DNA of 64,000 nt from Okeania sp. SIO1I7 (GTDB taxonomy: Bacteria > Cyanobacteriota > Cyanobacteriia > Cyanobacteriales > Microcoleaceae). The notes below the pieces were generated by a model. That model saw only the letters and a program-made list of their open reading frames with translations. It was not told the origin of the DNA and did no database searches. The stretch lies in contig JAAHGF010000004.1 of assembly GCA_010672585.1 (NCBI GenBank), forward strand, positions 319,580 to 383,579. The letters run 5' to 3'. Shown here piece after piece: positions 7,991 to 17,610 of this stretch (positions are counted from its first letter, which is position 1; the number at the start of each line of letters is the position of its first letter). Both the position numbers and the translations under genes were made by a program.

Positions 7991-9058
7991 TCAGGAGAAT
8001 CTCCGCGCCTTTAGGTTGGAGAGTATGTCAACCAACTCAGACTGAATTTTTTCTAGTTGCAAATCACGACCAATCAATACTAACTTAGTCTGTTTAACTT
8101 CCTCTTTTTGCCACTGACGGTCATAGAAATAATCAAAGCGCGAACCAACTCCCTGTAAAACTAAACGCATTGGTTTATTTGGCACCGCAACAAAACCTTT
8201 AATTCGATAAATTTCATCATTTATCGCTAACCTTTTCAACTTTTCTACTAACTCTTTCGGTTCAAATTCTTGCTCTAAAATTAAATGAACAGAATTAATT
8301 TCATCATCATGTTCGTGGTCTTCCTCCGTATCATGGTGACTAGGGCGAGCATCTAAATCATCTTCAACTGCCGCATTAAATCCTAACAATACATCCGGAC
8401 TAATTTCTCCCCCTATAGAAGGAACTATTTTTACAGTTTCAGGCAACTGTTTCTTTAACCAATTTTGTACTTTATTTAAAGTAGCTTCATCAACTATATC
8501 AACCTTAGTTAATAATACTAAATCGGCACAAGCTAACTGGTCTTCAAATAATTCCTCTATAGGTGTTTCATGGTCTAAATTCGGGTCTGCTTGGCGTTGA
8601 GCTTCTAAAGCATCAATATCTCCTACTAAAGTACCATTTGCCACTGCTTCACAGTCAACAACAGTAACAACTCCATCTACAGTTGCAGAAGTCTTAATTT
8701 CCGGCCAACGAAATGCTTGTATCAACGGTTTTGGTAATGCTAACCCAGAGGTTTCTATTAAGATACTATCGATTTTTTCTCGGCGTTTTAATAGTTGCTG
8801 GATAGTCGGAAAAAATTCTTCTTGCACTGTACAGCAAAGACAACCATTTGTTAGTTCAACAATGTTATTAGTGGCATCTTCTTCATCACAAACTTGACAG
8901 GAACGTAGAAGTTCTCCATCTATGCCAACTTCTCCAAATTCATTAACTAAAACTGCAATACGACGACCTTGATTATTTTGTAATAAATGGCGAATTGTGG
9001 TAGTTTTTCCACTGCCGAGAAAGCCTGTAATTACAGTAACAGGAATTTTTGCACTCAT
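7991..9058 (-). CDS. CobW/COG0523-family GTP-binding metallochaperone
   Basis: The 355-residue protein has the family order: P-loop GFLGSGKTT at residues 12-20, the metal-binding GCLCC at 72-76 (CxCC), the TKVD GTP-specificity motif at 184-187, a His/Asp-rich stretch HHDTEEDHEHDDE at 241-253, then a CobW C-terminal domain. A second cysteine pair (CQVC, residues 54-57) is present. Members use GTP to load metals such as Zn or Co onto target proteins. The start ATG at 9058 is the natural N-terminus (MSAKIPVTVITG). It lies 1.8 kb downstream of, and on the same strand as, the cobalamin-riboswitch-controlled hupE pair, which would fit cobalt, but no riboswitch or Zur-like site was seen directly upstream. 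The metal is unknown. Confidence 0.93.
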   Translation of the reverse strand: MSAKIPVTVITGFLGSGKTTTIRHLLQNNQGRRIAVLVNEFGEVGIDGELLRSCQVCDEEDATNNIVELTNGCLCCTVQEEFFPTIQQLLKRREKIDSILIETSGLALPKPLIQAFRWPEIKTSATVDGVVTVVDCEAVANGTLVGDIDALEAQRQADPNLDHETPIEELFEDQLACADLVLLTKVDIVDEATLNKVQNWLKKQLPETVKIVPSIGGEISPDVLLGFNAAVEDDLDARPSHHDTEEDHEHDDEINSVHLILEQEFEPKELVEKLKRLAINDEIYRIKGFVAVPNKPMRLVLQGVGSRFDYFYDRQWQKEEVKQTKLVLIGRDLQLEKIQSELVDILSNLKARRFS

Positions 9059-9342
9059 AAATTTTAATACTGTTTATTGATTATTTTTTTGACAAATAGA
9101 AAATTTGAGAATAAGGAACAAGCTAGAAAGAAAAAGCACTAAATTTCCTAGATTTATCAGGAACAAGGAAAAATATTGTATTGTCTGAGTTTTAATCTTT
9201 TGATATGTCCTTAACCTTTCCTTCAATTCCTATAAATAGAGCATATTTCATCAGGCGTGAGGTACATCCTTCATGGCTACAATGCCCGCAATAGACACAT
9301 CTTAACGTTAATATTTGTAGCTCATATACTTGGAATCTGGAG

Positions 9343-9470
9343 GTTGCACATTATGGAATGATATTGCCAAAAATTAGTTTAGATTTTGACTAAAAAACCT
9401 CATATTAATCATTCTAGCAATTGATTAATCCAAAATCCAATTCAATCAAAAATCTAAAATCATTCGTCAC
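9343..9470 (+). repeat. Dispersed repeat of about 130 bp (inverse copy at 59131-59264)
   Basis: The stretch from GGTTGCACATTATGGAATG to CATTCGTC reappears, reverse-complemented and nearly unchanged, upstream of the glycosyltransferase gene. It is AT-rich and has no reading frame. It may be a MITE or the end of a larger element. Confidence 0.8.
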
Positions 9471-10872
9471 TGTCCAACGCCAGAATCTGCTGTATTTTAT
9501 GAATTATAGCAATATGATTTGAGTTGTGAGATATTGAAAACTTTTAGGGAACACCGGATCTGGGAACAGGGAACAGAGAAGAAGAAAAAAACATATCATA
9601 TGAATATAATAATTGCTATATTCTATGCTTTTAAGGAACATCTCAATTCTCGCAACTTATTCCTGATTGCTATATGAAATTTCATCTTTTCCTTCCTTTG
9701 TATTTTTTCCTTTATCTATAAATTGAATTGCTAAGGAAATAGAGTGATAGTGAATAAAATAAGGAGAAATGTTTTTCCCATTGTTGTTTTCTGGAGCTGT
9801 TGTCTGCTCTCTTCTTTCTATAGAGTTTAGAAATGATTTTAAAAGTAAGCATTCAGCGGTCAGCTATCAGCTTTATTACTTAAAGCAAGCTAGTCGTTCT
9901 ATGCTTCAATGTTATGGGTTGAAAATGTAGTAGAAGTTAAAAAAATCTTTGCTTCATTCATTAATAAAGCTGTTAGCTCCGCATTCCGCAGGAAGAGCTG
10001 AACGCTAATAGTTGTTAGCTCCGCATTCCGGAGGAAATGCTTACCTTTAAAACTATAGAACTACAAAAATAGGCCACGGACATTCCTCTATTTCTTATTC
10101 TCTATTCCCTACTCCCTTTCCACTCAAATTTCTTGTAAAATGCCAAATTAAAGTACTGCTATAAGATTCTAAACTTTTTTGCCAGCCAAAAAAAATTACT
10201 AAAATTTTCCCCTATTTTCTAGAGAATTAAATTTCTTAATTTACATTTTCAATGTAAATCCTATAGCTACATTTAACTAACAAAAATAGGAGTGACTACA
10301 GTCATAGTAAAGGTTGCTAAAATAAACATAATTAACATTGAAAAATGTCCGTATTTCTTCAAGCATTAATTTTGCTTAAATCTCTCCATAAATTAAGTAA
10401 ACATTTCCTGCGTAATCCTGCACAAACAGCTATTAGCAGTTAGCTAGACTTCTAAGTCGGAACTACGTTAACAGCAATTAGTAATGAATAATTACTTCTC
10501 AGATTTAGTCTGGGGACTTTAGCAGTAACTTTTTATTCAAACTCAATTTCAAAGGTTGCTTTTACCGAAAAAATCCTGGTTGAAAGCTTCCCACTTTAAG
10601 GAGATAAAAAAAAGAGAATTGCGTATTTTATTGCCTCCTTATTGCAGAGGTACTGATAACTGATAACTGGTAACTGATAACTGAAATGACCTTCTCTAAA
10701 ATTAATGGCTAATAGCTAATAGACATCTCCAAAAATCAAAAATAAAATCAATTATTATCCATAAATTATCAATTATTTTTCCCTGTTGCCTTCCGGAGCT
10801 GTTGCCTGTTGCCTCTTTTCTGGAGATGTCTAATAGCTGACATCTATTTGCGAAGCATTCCGCAGGAAATGC
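9471..10872. other. Gene-free stretch rich in small repeats
   Basis: No coding region is supported. It holds copies or inverses of the 21-bp element (about 9985, 10030, 10405, 10849), an empty-type GTAAGCATTCAGCGGTCAGC at about 9844, and a MITE of the TACCGAA family at 10563-10653. Confidence 0.6.
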
Positions 10873-11268
10873 TTATGAAATTAATGGTGGAATTCTTGCT
10901 AAAACACCTTTTTTTAACTGCTCAGGTCTTTCCGACCAAGATAATAATCCATCAGATTTAGCATCATAGAGACTCGCACATTCTAATACTGCTGCTGATA
11001 CTTCTGACAACATTTCTGTTTGAGATGGTAAATCTCCAAATACATAAGTATGCTTACCAGGAGCAGCAAAAGAAATAGCACAAGAGTGACTACAAGCACT
11101 CATACATTCTATTGGTTTGATAGAAAACCTATCCCGTAAATGCCAATTTTTATATTCTTGGGAAAGTCGATCTAGTAGTTTTTCTCCTCCACTAATACCT
11201 TGTCGTTTCCCATCTTTCCAAACACTCGCACAAGTCGTACAAACAAATAGTATTTGTGGCGTAGACAT
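10873..11268 (-). CDS. DUF1636 metal-binding protein
   Basis: The 131-residue protein starts MSTPQILFVCTTC and has the cysteine pattern of DUF1636: CTTC near residues 10-13 and CMSACSHSC near 55-63, which resembles a thioredoxin-like 2Fe-2S ferredoxin. DUF1636 genes commonly accompany cobalt and cobalamin genes, though a biochemical role is not established. It is the second gene of a two-gene unit: hupE ends 47 bases upstream on the same strand, and the pair follows a cobalamin riboswitch. It is therefore probably shut off when cobalamin is plentiful. The family call is good; the job in cobalt handling is inference from context. Confidence 0.85.
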   Translation of the reverse strand: MSTPQILFVCTTCASVWKDGKRQGISGGEKLLDRLSQEYKNWHLRDRFSIKPIECMSACSHSCAISFAAPGKHTYVFGDLPSQTEMLSEVSAAVLECASLYDAKSDGLLSWSERPEQLKKGVLARIPPLIS

Positions 11269-11315
11269 TCTGTTTTTTTTGATAATTTGCAGGAATTTAA
11301 TTTTGCTATTAACTA

Positions 11316-11990
11316 TTAACTAAATATGGCGCTGGTGAAAAATACCATTCCAATGGCACCTATTACTAAACCCAGGAAGCGCATTACAAGAAAGAATTTA
11401 TTTTCCCAAAAATTACTTACTAATTCAGCAGATTTCATTACTAATAATGCTATTAATAACTGAACCAACGTAAAGCCTAACAAATATGCAAATAAAGGTG
11501 TCATTTCTGCACCAATAATTGCCTCTCCATAAGCATAACCGTGGAATATACCAGCAATAGCTGCAAGAATACTTAATAATTGGACACTTAGCTTCTGTTT
11601 GAGAGCTAGCATAGTACCAAAAACAACTACTGATAGAGCGATCGCTATTTCTGTTAAAGGTAAATCAATACTTAGAAGATGGATACCTGTTCCTAATATT
11701 ACTGTAGCGAGAAAAGATGCTATTATTGATATACCATTGGGGATTCCTACTGCAATTAATCCAATTGCAACTACAAAAGCCAGATGATCTATTCCAATGA
11801 CTGGATGTCCGACACCAGATAGGAAACCTTCCCACAAATTACTTGGTGTTTTTCCACCCATTGGATGATGAGCTATTGCCGATTCTATTGTGCTAAAAAA
11901 AATTAAAATTGCCAGTGCTACAATTTCTCTTACTCTATGCAATTGATAACTAACCCTACTTTTTGTGGGTTTGTCATGTTTGTCTTTCAT
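11316..11990 (-). CDS. hupE: HupE/UreJ-family transporter, probably cobalt uptake
   Basis: The 224-residue membrane protein has a signal-like N-terminus (to AIA at about residue 40), then HHPMGG and GVGHPVIGIDHLAFV, the His-containing signature of HupE/UreJ metal permeases (HPxxGxDH). About six further hydrophobic segments follow. HupE/UreJ proteins carry Ni2+ or Co2+. Here a cobalamin riboswitch directly upstream (12032-12158) points to cobalt as the cargo, because cobalt transporters are the usual non-biosynthetic targets of that riboswitch. The DUF1636 gene follows at once and is probably co-transcribed. Confidence 0.9.
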   Translation of the reverse strand: MKDKHDKPTKSRVSYQLHRVREIVALAILIFFSTIESAIAHHPMGGKTPSNLWEGFLSGVGHPVIGIDHLAFVVAIGLIAVGIPNGISIIASFLATVILGTGIHLLSIDLPLTEIAIALSVVVFGTMLALKQKLSVQLLSILAAIAGIFHGYAYGEAIIGAEMTPLFAYLLGFTLVQLLIALLVMKSAELVSNFWENKFFLVMRFLGLVIGAIGMVFFTSAIFS

Positions 11991-12031
11991 CCGTACCTCG
12001 CAGATGTATTGATTATTCTTCTTAATTAATG

Positions 12032-12158
12032 TTGGTGGGCATTCTGGCTGAATGAAATTTTAGATTTTACTAAACTCATTTCACAGTTGCGGGACAGCGT
12101 TGGATTTACACCAAACTTTCCCCATTACTTCTAACGACTGACCCTCGCTAGAACCAAC
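12032..12158 (-). promoter_or_regulatory. Cobalamin (B12) riboswitch upstream of hupE
   Basis: Read on the minus strand, the leader has GGGTCAG, then GGGAAAGTTTGGTGT, AAATCCAACGCTGTCCCGC, the B12-box-like AACTGTGA, and finally CAGCCAGAATGCCCACC. These are the conserved blocks of a cobalamin riboswitch in the right order. It lies about 40-170 bases before the hupE start, where B12 binding would lower expression. I cannot tell the adenosyl- from the aquo/methyl-class. Confidence 0.93.
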
Positions 12159-12627
12159 ATAGTTCACAGAGTATATCACAATATTTCTCTTCTCGATCAA
12201 AATATTTTTTATTTTTATAAATTTTTCAACATTTTCTGCTTAATACATCTTTTCAAAATAGTTAGTCAGTATCTAAATCTAGATTATGCAAAAAGCTAAT
12301 AAATTGTGGATATAATATAACTATAATCCCAACCTACAATTGTAATGATTCAGATTGAGCTTATTTTTATTTTTTGAGTTTAAAATAATCAGGCCAGATA
12401 CTTATACTTGTTAAATGTTCTGAATATATAAATCTAATAGTAAATTATTTCAATTATCTTATTTAAAAATCAAAATGCTTAAAAATATATATAATTATAG
12501 TTGAGAAGTTGTAAAATTCAGACTCAAATATGACTAATATCTGGATTTGTCAATCATCAATATCAAATAACAGCTTTTGAACTCCTCAGAAAAACAAAGA
12601 TCCTCATCATCAAGGAATAAAACAAAT
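12159..12627. other. AT-rich spacer between the hupE leader and clpX
   Basis: No gene seen. It must hold the divergent promoters of hupE and clpX, but no convincing -35/-10 pair stands out in this very AT-rich stretch. Confidence 0.5.
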
Positions 12628-13989
12628 ATGTCCAGATACGACTCCCATCTTAAATGCTCATTTTGTGGCAAGTCCCAAGATCAAGTCCGTAAGTTAATAG
12701 CAGGTCCTGGGGTCTATATTTGCGATGAATGTGTAGATCTCTGTAACGAAATATTAGAAGAAGAAATTTTTAACTCTAGAAAAGATGATACTTCAGCTAG
12801 CAGAATGGAACCTCAATTAGCAAATAATCGCCATTCAGGTAAGAGCAAAGCTACCTTAGAAGCAGTTCCGAAACCTACAGAAATTAATCAATACTTGGAT
12901 CATCATGTAATTGGACAACAGCAGGCAAAAAAAGTACTGTCAGTAGCAGTATACAATCACTACAAACGTCTGAGTTGTCAAACAAAGAATAATTCCGACA
13001 ACAACGTTGACCCCGATGTGGAATTACAAAAATCTAATATCCTATTAATTGGCCCAACTGGTTGTGGAAAGACTCTATTAGCCCAAACTCTAGCAGAATT
13101 ACTAGATGTGCCATTTGCAGTAGCAGATGCAACAACCCTTACCGAAGCTGGTTATGTAGGGGATGATGTAGAAAATGTTTTATTAAGGTTATTGCAAGTA
13201 GCAGACTTTGATATAGAAGCTGCTCAGAGAGGAATCATATATATAGACGAAATAGATAAAATTGCTCGTAAAGGTGAAAATACTTCCATTACAAGAGATG
13301 TATCTGGAGAAGGAGTACAACAAGCTCTATTAAAAATATTGGAGGGGACAATAGTTAATGTCCCACCACAAGGGGGCCGTAAACATCCCTATCAAGATTT
13401 TATTCAGCTTGATACCAATTCAATTTTGTTTATTTGTGGTGGTGCTTTTGTCGGGTTAGAGAAAATAGTTGAACAACGACAGGGGAAAAAATCATTGGGC
13501 TTTATTCAGGCCGAAAATATTAATCAAGATAATATAGCTTTACAATCAAAAGAAAAACGTAATATTAATGTACTAAAAAGTGCAGAACCAGATGACTTAG
13601 TTAAGTTTGGTTTGATTCCAGAATTTATCGGACGAATGCCAGTATTAACAGTAATTGACCCATTAGATGAAACGGCATTAATGAAAATATTAACTGAACC
13701 ACAAAATGCTTTAGTTAAACAGTATCAAAAATTATTAAAGATGGATAATGTTAAGCTGGAATTCCAGAAAGAAGCTCTCAGGGCGATCGCTAAAGAAGCA
13801 TATAGACGCAAAACAGGAGCTAGAGCATTGCGAGGTATTTTAGAAGAGTTAATGTTAGAGGTAATGTATGAGTTACCATCCCGTAAAGATGTCACCCGTT
13901 GCATTATCACTGAAGAAATGGTAGAAAAACGATCTACTGCTGAATTGTTATGGCATCCAACTTGGCATAAACACCATGAGTCTGCTTAA
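12628..13989 (+). CDS. clpX: ClpX, ATP-dependent unfoldase subunit of Clp protease
   Basis: ATG at 12628 ([15 protein letters not shown]) is the family start; a TTG 51 bases upstream only adds a Ser/Lys-rich tail. The 453-residue protein has the zinc-binding domain (Cys 10, 13, 32, 35), Walker A GPTGCGKT at 142-149, the pore motif GYVG at 175-178 and Walker [11 protein letters not shown] at 202-211. KKSLGF near residue 290 corresponds to the IGF loop that docks on ClpP. ClpX hexamers unfold proteins and feed them to ClpP. No tig or clpP gene precedes it, although these are often neighbours of clpX, so here it stands alone. Confidence 0.96.
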   Translation: MSRYDSHLKCSFCGKSQDQVRKLIAGPGVYICDECVDLCNEILEEEIFNSRKDDTSASRMEPQLANNRHSGKSKATLEAVPKPTEINQYLDHHVIGQQQAKKVLSVAVYNHYKRLSCQTKNNSDNNVDPDVELQKSNILLIGPTGCGKTLLAQTLAELLDVPFAVADATTLTEAGYVGDDVENVLLRLLQVADFDIEAAQRGIIYIDEIDKIARKGENTSITRDVSGEGVQQALLKILEGTIVNVPPQGGRKHPYQDFIQLDTNSILFICGGAFVGLEKIVEQRQGKKSLGFIQAENINQDNIALQSKEKRNINVLKSAEPDDLVKFGLIPEFIGRMPVLTVIDPLDETALMKILTEPQNALVKQYQKLLKMDNVKLEFQKEALRAIAKEAYRRKTGARALRGILEELMLEVMYELPSRKDVTRCIITEEMVEKRSTAELLWHPTWHKHHESA

Positions 13990-14221
13990 AAATTATCAAA
14001 TTTTGATTTGACTTTTAGATGTAATATCTTTGATTTGTAGTAAGGCGAAAAAAGTATAATAGAAAAACCTGCTTGATTCTCAGCTATTAAGAATACAAAT
14101 CTATTTTGAGTAAAAATTTACTTTTTTTTGCTACTGCTAAATTGAGCTTGTGATATAATAGAATATGTTATCGGTTTCGAGGATCTGTTTAAGTTCGATG
14201 GGCGTTTTCCAGTTTTTCTTT

Positions 14222-14282
14222 ACAGACTTGTCTCCGAGTTCTATTTTTTTAAATTTTTAACTGATTTGGGAGACAGTCTATG
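14222..14282 (+). promoter_or_regulatory. Leader hairpin that can hide the rbp ribosome site
   Basis: AGACTTGTCTCC (14224-14235) is complementary to GGAGACAGTCT (14269-14279) except for one bulged base. The 3' arm contains the Shine-Dalgarno-like GGGAG and ends one base before the rbp ATG at 14280. The loop is AU-rich and about 33 bases long. Cyanobacterial rbp genes are commonly cold-regulated, so a temperature- or protein-sensitive switch is plausible; this is inference. Confidence 0.6.
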
Positions 14283-14582
14283 TCAATATATGTGGGTAAT
14301 TTATCCTACGATGTCACATCAGATGACTTAAATAATGTATTTACTGAATATGGAGAGGTGAAAAGAGTTCACTTACCTGTAGACCGTGAAACAGGTCGGA
14401 TGCGTGGCTTTGGCTTTGTGGAAATGGAAAAAGAGGAGGATGAAGAAAAAGCAATTGAAGCTTTGGATGGTGCAACTTGGATGGGTCGTGACATGAGAGT
14501 CAATAAGGCCAAGCCACGAGAAAATAAGAGTAGTGGTCGCTATGGTGGTGATAATCGTAAGTTCTCTGGCAGCAGATACTAA
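14280..14582 (+). CDS. RRM-type RNA-binding protein (cyanobacterial Rbp)
   Basis: The 100-residue protein is a single RNA-recognition motif: RNP2 IYVGNL at residues 3-8 and RNP1 RGFGFVEM near 42-49, followed by a short basic, Gly/Ser-rich tail (SSGRYGGDNRKFSGSRY). This matches the cyanobacterial Rbp family, which is related to plant chloroplast glycine-rich proteins and often induced by cold. It probably binds U-rich mRNA or acts as an RNA chaperone. The ATG at 14280 follows GGGAGACAGTCT. A long 5' leader with a strong hairpin precedes it. It is monocistronic. Confidence 0.95.
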   Translation: MSIYVGNLSYDVTSDDLNNVFTEYGEVKRVHLPVDRETGRMRGFGFVEMEKEEDEEKAIEALDGATWMGRDMRVNKAKPRENKSSGRYGGDNRKFSGSRY

Positions 14583-14639
14583 CTCATCAAAAATTTTGCG
14601 AGAATGCCCGCATCAAATAGACATAGGCGTGAAAAAGAA

Positions 14640-14795
14640 TCAGGACTTACGCAGGGACTCTACTTATGGCCAGTACGCCATTCGGAGCTTTGCGGAACGC
14701 AAATGGCATTCGCCCCTAAAGAGTAAAGGTAAAGAGTGCGAATGCCATTAGCCCCTACAGATGGTGCTTTCAAGGCCAATTTGCGTAACTCCTGA
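14640..14795. mobile_element. MITE-like element with 14-bp inverted ends (TCAGGACTTACGCA)
   Basis: Left end TCAGGACTTACGCA and right end TGCGTAACTCCTGA are inverse copies with one mismatch. The 156 bp between them hold internal copies of GAATGCCATT/AATGGCATTCG and encode nothing. It lies just after the rbp gene. Confidence 0.75.
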
Positions 14796-15071
14796 GAATG
14801 TAGAAACGTTGAGGACTAGAACAGGGGGCAAGAATCGGGGAGAATAGGAAAACTCGATCTAGAGCGATAGCAGAGGTTATTTGAATGGTAATTAATTAAA
14901 CGGACTGTATATAACCTCTCTACAAGGGTTGCTCGAATAGGAATATTTAATTTCTGTAGATGTCTAATGTATTTGGTGTAGGCATAAATGTGTTATACAA
15001 AACAGACCATACCAAAGGAATATCTGAAAGCAGATTCTAAAGTTGAAGTAAAAAATCTGTAGACTCGTAAT

Positions 15072-15202
15072 AATATCATGTCCGGTTGAATACTTACACT
15101 TTGGAAAAAGGAAGGCAGAGGGAAGAAGGCAACTATGCTGAAGGGAAAGAAAGGTACCCAGGGTAATGGTTTTTTGATCACTAATTATCCGGACATGATA
15201 TA
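15072..15202. mobile_element. MITE-like element, ATATCATGTCCGG family
   Basis: Begins ATATCATGTCCGG and ends CCGGACATGATAT, a perfect 13-bp terminal inverted repeat about 130 bp apart. Inner flank TTGAATACTTACACTTTGG is shared, inverted, with the element at 32681-32807. The rest of 14796-15359 shows no gene. Confidence 0.8.
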
Positions 15203-15359
15203 AAACTAAATACCTTCATTGAAGTAGAAAGCATAGTGGCAAAGTTTTGATCTGCACTTGCTTGTAAGTATTCAGAAATCCAGAGAAAATAGTAATAAAG
15301 AAAGATCGAAGACTCAGCTAATGATGCTAGAGTCTTTCTTCATATAGAATTTGGCTACT

Positions 15360-16538
15360 TCAATGATAGGAAATTCCTGCCTGCTGAAACCGACTTAATA
15401 CTTCACCCAAACGCTCACATTCCGCAATTAAACTAACCCTCACATAGCCCTCTCCTCCACTACCAAAAGCATTTCCTGGAGTCAGCACAACCCCGGTTTT
15501 TTGTAATACAGACAAAGCAAAATCAGTAGATCCTTCTCCTGGTGGACAAGGCACCCATAAATACATAGTTGCCAGAGTTTTCCGCACATTCCAACCCAAC
15601 TTTCCTAAACCTTGAATCAGAAAATCTCGACGTTGCCGATAACGCTCTTGAACCTGATGTAAAAATTCATCCGGTAACTGTAAAGCAGTTTCAGCAGCGG
15701 ATTGTAGAGCAGCAAACAACCCATAATCTAAATTAGTTTTCAGAGTACGTAACCCTTGAATAATCCGAGAATTACCAACCACAAAACCTACTCGCCAACC
15801 AGCCATATTATAAGTCTTAGACATAGTGTGAAACTCAACACCAATATCTTTTCCCCCAGGAATCTCCAATAAACTTGTAGGCTGATAACCATCAAAAGCT
15901 AACTCAGCATAACATAAATCGTGAACCAGCATAATTTCATACTTTTTAGCAAAAGCGACAATATCCTGGAAAAATTCTCGTGGGGCAGTAGCACCAGTAG
16001 GATTACTAGGATAATTAAAATAGAGAATCTTCGCTTGCTCTGCAACACTATCGGGAATATCCCCTAAATCAATAATCCAATCATTTTCTGGTTTCAGTAA
16101 AATGCTATGAATCTTACCTCCAGCAATTAAAGGGCCACGAAAATGGGCCGGATATGCAGGATTAGGTGCTAAAACTAAATCTCCTGGATTCACATAAGCC
16201 AAAGCTAAGTGAGTCAAACCTTCCTTAGAACCCAACAGTGGTAAAGCTTCACCCTCTGGGTCAAGTTTCACATTATAACGACGGAAATACCAATTAGTAA
16301 TTGCTTTCCTGAAACTAGCAGTACCTTCAAAAGGCGGGTAACCATGGTTAGTTACTTTTTGTAAAGCGGCGATGGCGGCCTCCACCACAGGTTGAGGAGT
16401 CGCCCCATCAGGGTTCCCCATTCCCAAGTCAATTAAATCTAGCCCTTGTTCGCGGGCACGAGCTTTTAGTTCATCTAAACGGGCAAAAACATAAGGAGGT
16501 AGTGCTTGTACCCTGTTTGCGGGATTAATCCAATCCAT
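15360..16538 (-). CDS. Class I/II PLP-dependent aminotransferase (aspartate / LL-diaminopimelate type)
   Basis: The 392-residue protein has a fold-type I aminotransferase pattern: DLGMGNPDG near 38-46, the substrate-loop NYPSNPTGA near 175-183, the PLP-binding lysine in MSKTYNMAGWRVGF near residue 241, and a C-terminal arginine in GYVRVSLI. The sequence resembles the cyanobacterial group annotated as aspartate aminotransferase or LL-diaminopimelate aminotransferase, which make aspartate-family amino acids and lysine or cell-wall precursors. I cannot separate these from sequence alone. It starts at ATG 16538 (MDWINPANRVQ) and stands alone between repeats. Confidence 0.9.
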   Translation of the reverse strand: MDWINPANRVQALPPYVFARLDELKARAREQGLDLIDLGMGNPDGATPQPVVEAAIAALQKVTNHGYPPFEGTASFRKAITNWYFRRYNVKLDPEGEALPLLGSKEGLTHLALAYVNPGDLVLAPNPAYPAHFRGPLIAGGKIHSILLKPENDWIIDLGDIPDSVAEQAKILYFNYPSNPTGATAPREFFQDIVAFAKKYEIMLVHDLCYAELAFDGYQPTSLLEIPGGKDIGVEFHTMSKTYNMAGWRVGFVVGNSRIIQGLRTLKTNLDYGLFAALQSAAETALQLPDEFLHQVQERYRQRRDFLIQGLGKLGWNVRKTLATMYLWVPCPPGEGSTDFALSVLQKTGVVLTPGNAFGSGGEGYVRVSLIAECERLGEVLSRFQQAGISYH

Positions 16539-16612
16539 ATTTGTTACAAGTTGAGGCTGGAAATTAGGTAGTTCAACAATTAATAATTAATAATTAATAA
16601 TTAATAATTAAC

Positions 16613-16712
16613 AATTATCTCTCCTTGAAAAGAAGAGGATTGACTAATAATGAAAATTTTGTCTTTTTTCTCCTTTAAAGGAGATGCTTTAAACCTTAAT
16701 TATTCGGTAAAA
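16613..16712 (-). repeat. MITE of the TACCGAA/GAGGTAATT family (inverted), next to an ATTAATA heptamer tract
   Basis: TTATCTCTCCTTGAAAAGAAGAGG at one end and CTTAATTATTCGGTAA at the other match other copies. CTCCTTTAAAGGAG is the internal palindrome. The tract 16577-16612 is ATTAATA repeated with a 7-base period. Confidence 0.7.
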
Positions 16713-16729
16713 GTGAGACTACTTAAATT

Positions 16730-17610
16730 GACATCCTCCCGACGCTGCTATACGCGAGACAGCGCGGGATTCCCTAGCATCACTGCTAGAGACTTTCTGT
16801 TTCAATGCACCTGCCTTCCAAGATTTACTCCCTTCTGGTCTAAAGGCGCGCTCCACAGACTGACACTGCGAGTCCCGCAGCCAAAATATTTACCGAAGCG
16901 TTTATGTCCCTGTCATGGTGAGCTGCACATTCAGGACAATCCCACTCTCTAATATTTAGAGGCAATTTTTCCACTACATAACCACAATTAGAACAACGCT
17001 TAGAACTAGGAAAATATCTATCAATCTTGATTAATTCCCGTCCATACCATTTAGCCTTATCATCTAATTGCCTGACTAATTCTCCCCAATTGGCATCTGA
17101 TATTGCTCTCGCTAATTTGTGGTTTTTGACCATGTTTTTTACTGCCAAGTCCTCAACTACAACAGTTTGATTTTCTCTGATTAATTGAGTAGGCGCGCTT
17201 ATGGGTATAGTCAAGTCTTGAATCTTTAATTCGGGCCTGTATCCTGGCTACTTTTAACCTCGCCTTTTGATAGTTATTAGAACCCTTGGTTTTTCTAGAT
17301 AGAGACTTCCCCGCTAATCTAAGTTTCTTGTGTAATTTGTTCAAATTCTTAGGGTTAGCAAATGTTTCTCCATCGCTGGTAGTAACTAAACTGGTAATCC
17401 CTAAGTCACTATTTTTGATATTTATCGCCGCATTTAAGTCGCGGTCTATTACTATGCCACAATGGGAACAAGAATGAGTTCGTATGTTTAATTCTTTAGG
17501 GACTTTTTCTTCACAATTTGAGCAATCTTGGCTAGTATTTTTGGGGTTCACAGCTATAGTCTTTTGTCCAGCATTTCCGGCTTTGACACTAAATTTTGTT
17601 TCTCTGGATC
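16730..17610 (-). pseudogene. tnpB: Scrambled tnpB element (IS200/IS605), chimera of two tnpB genes
   Basis: On the minus strand the right end (16730-16838, GTCGGGAGGATGTC) and TnpB C-terminal half (16840-17214: TQLIRENQTVVVEDLAVKN, CSNCGY, CPECAAHHDRDINASVNIL) match the 4.4-5.7 kb copy but without its two 51-bp insertions. A one-base shift near 17200 separates this from the RuvC-I part (DLGITSLVTTSDGE...). Upstream of that, in frame, is the zinc-ribbon tail of a different TnpB (AGQKTIAVNPKNTSQDCSNC...DRDLNAAINI). So the C-terminal tail of one tnpB has been joined to the middle of another. Both are dead. The junction runs into the 3' end of the alcohol dehydrogenase gene. Confidence 0.8.
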
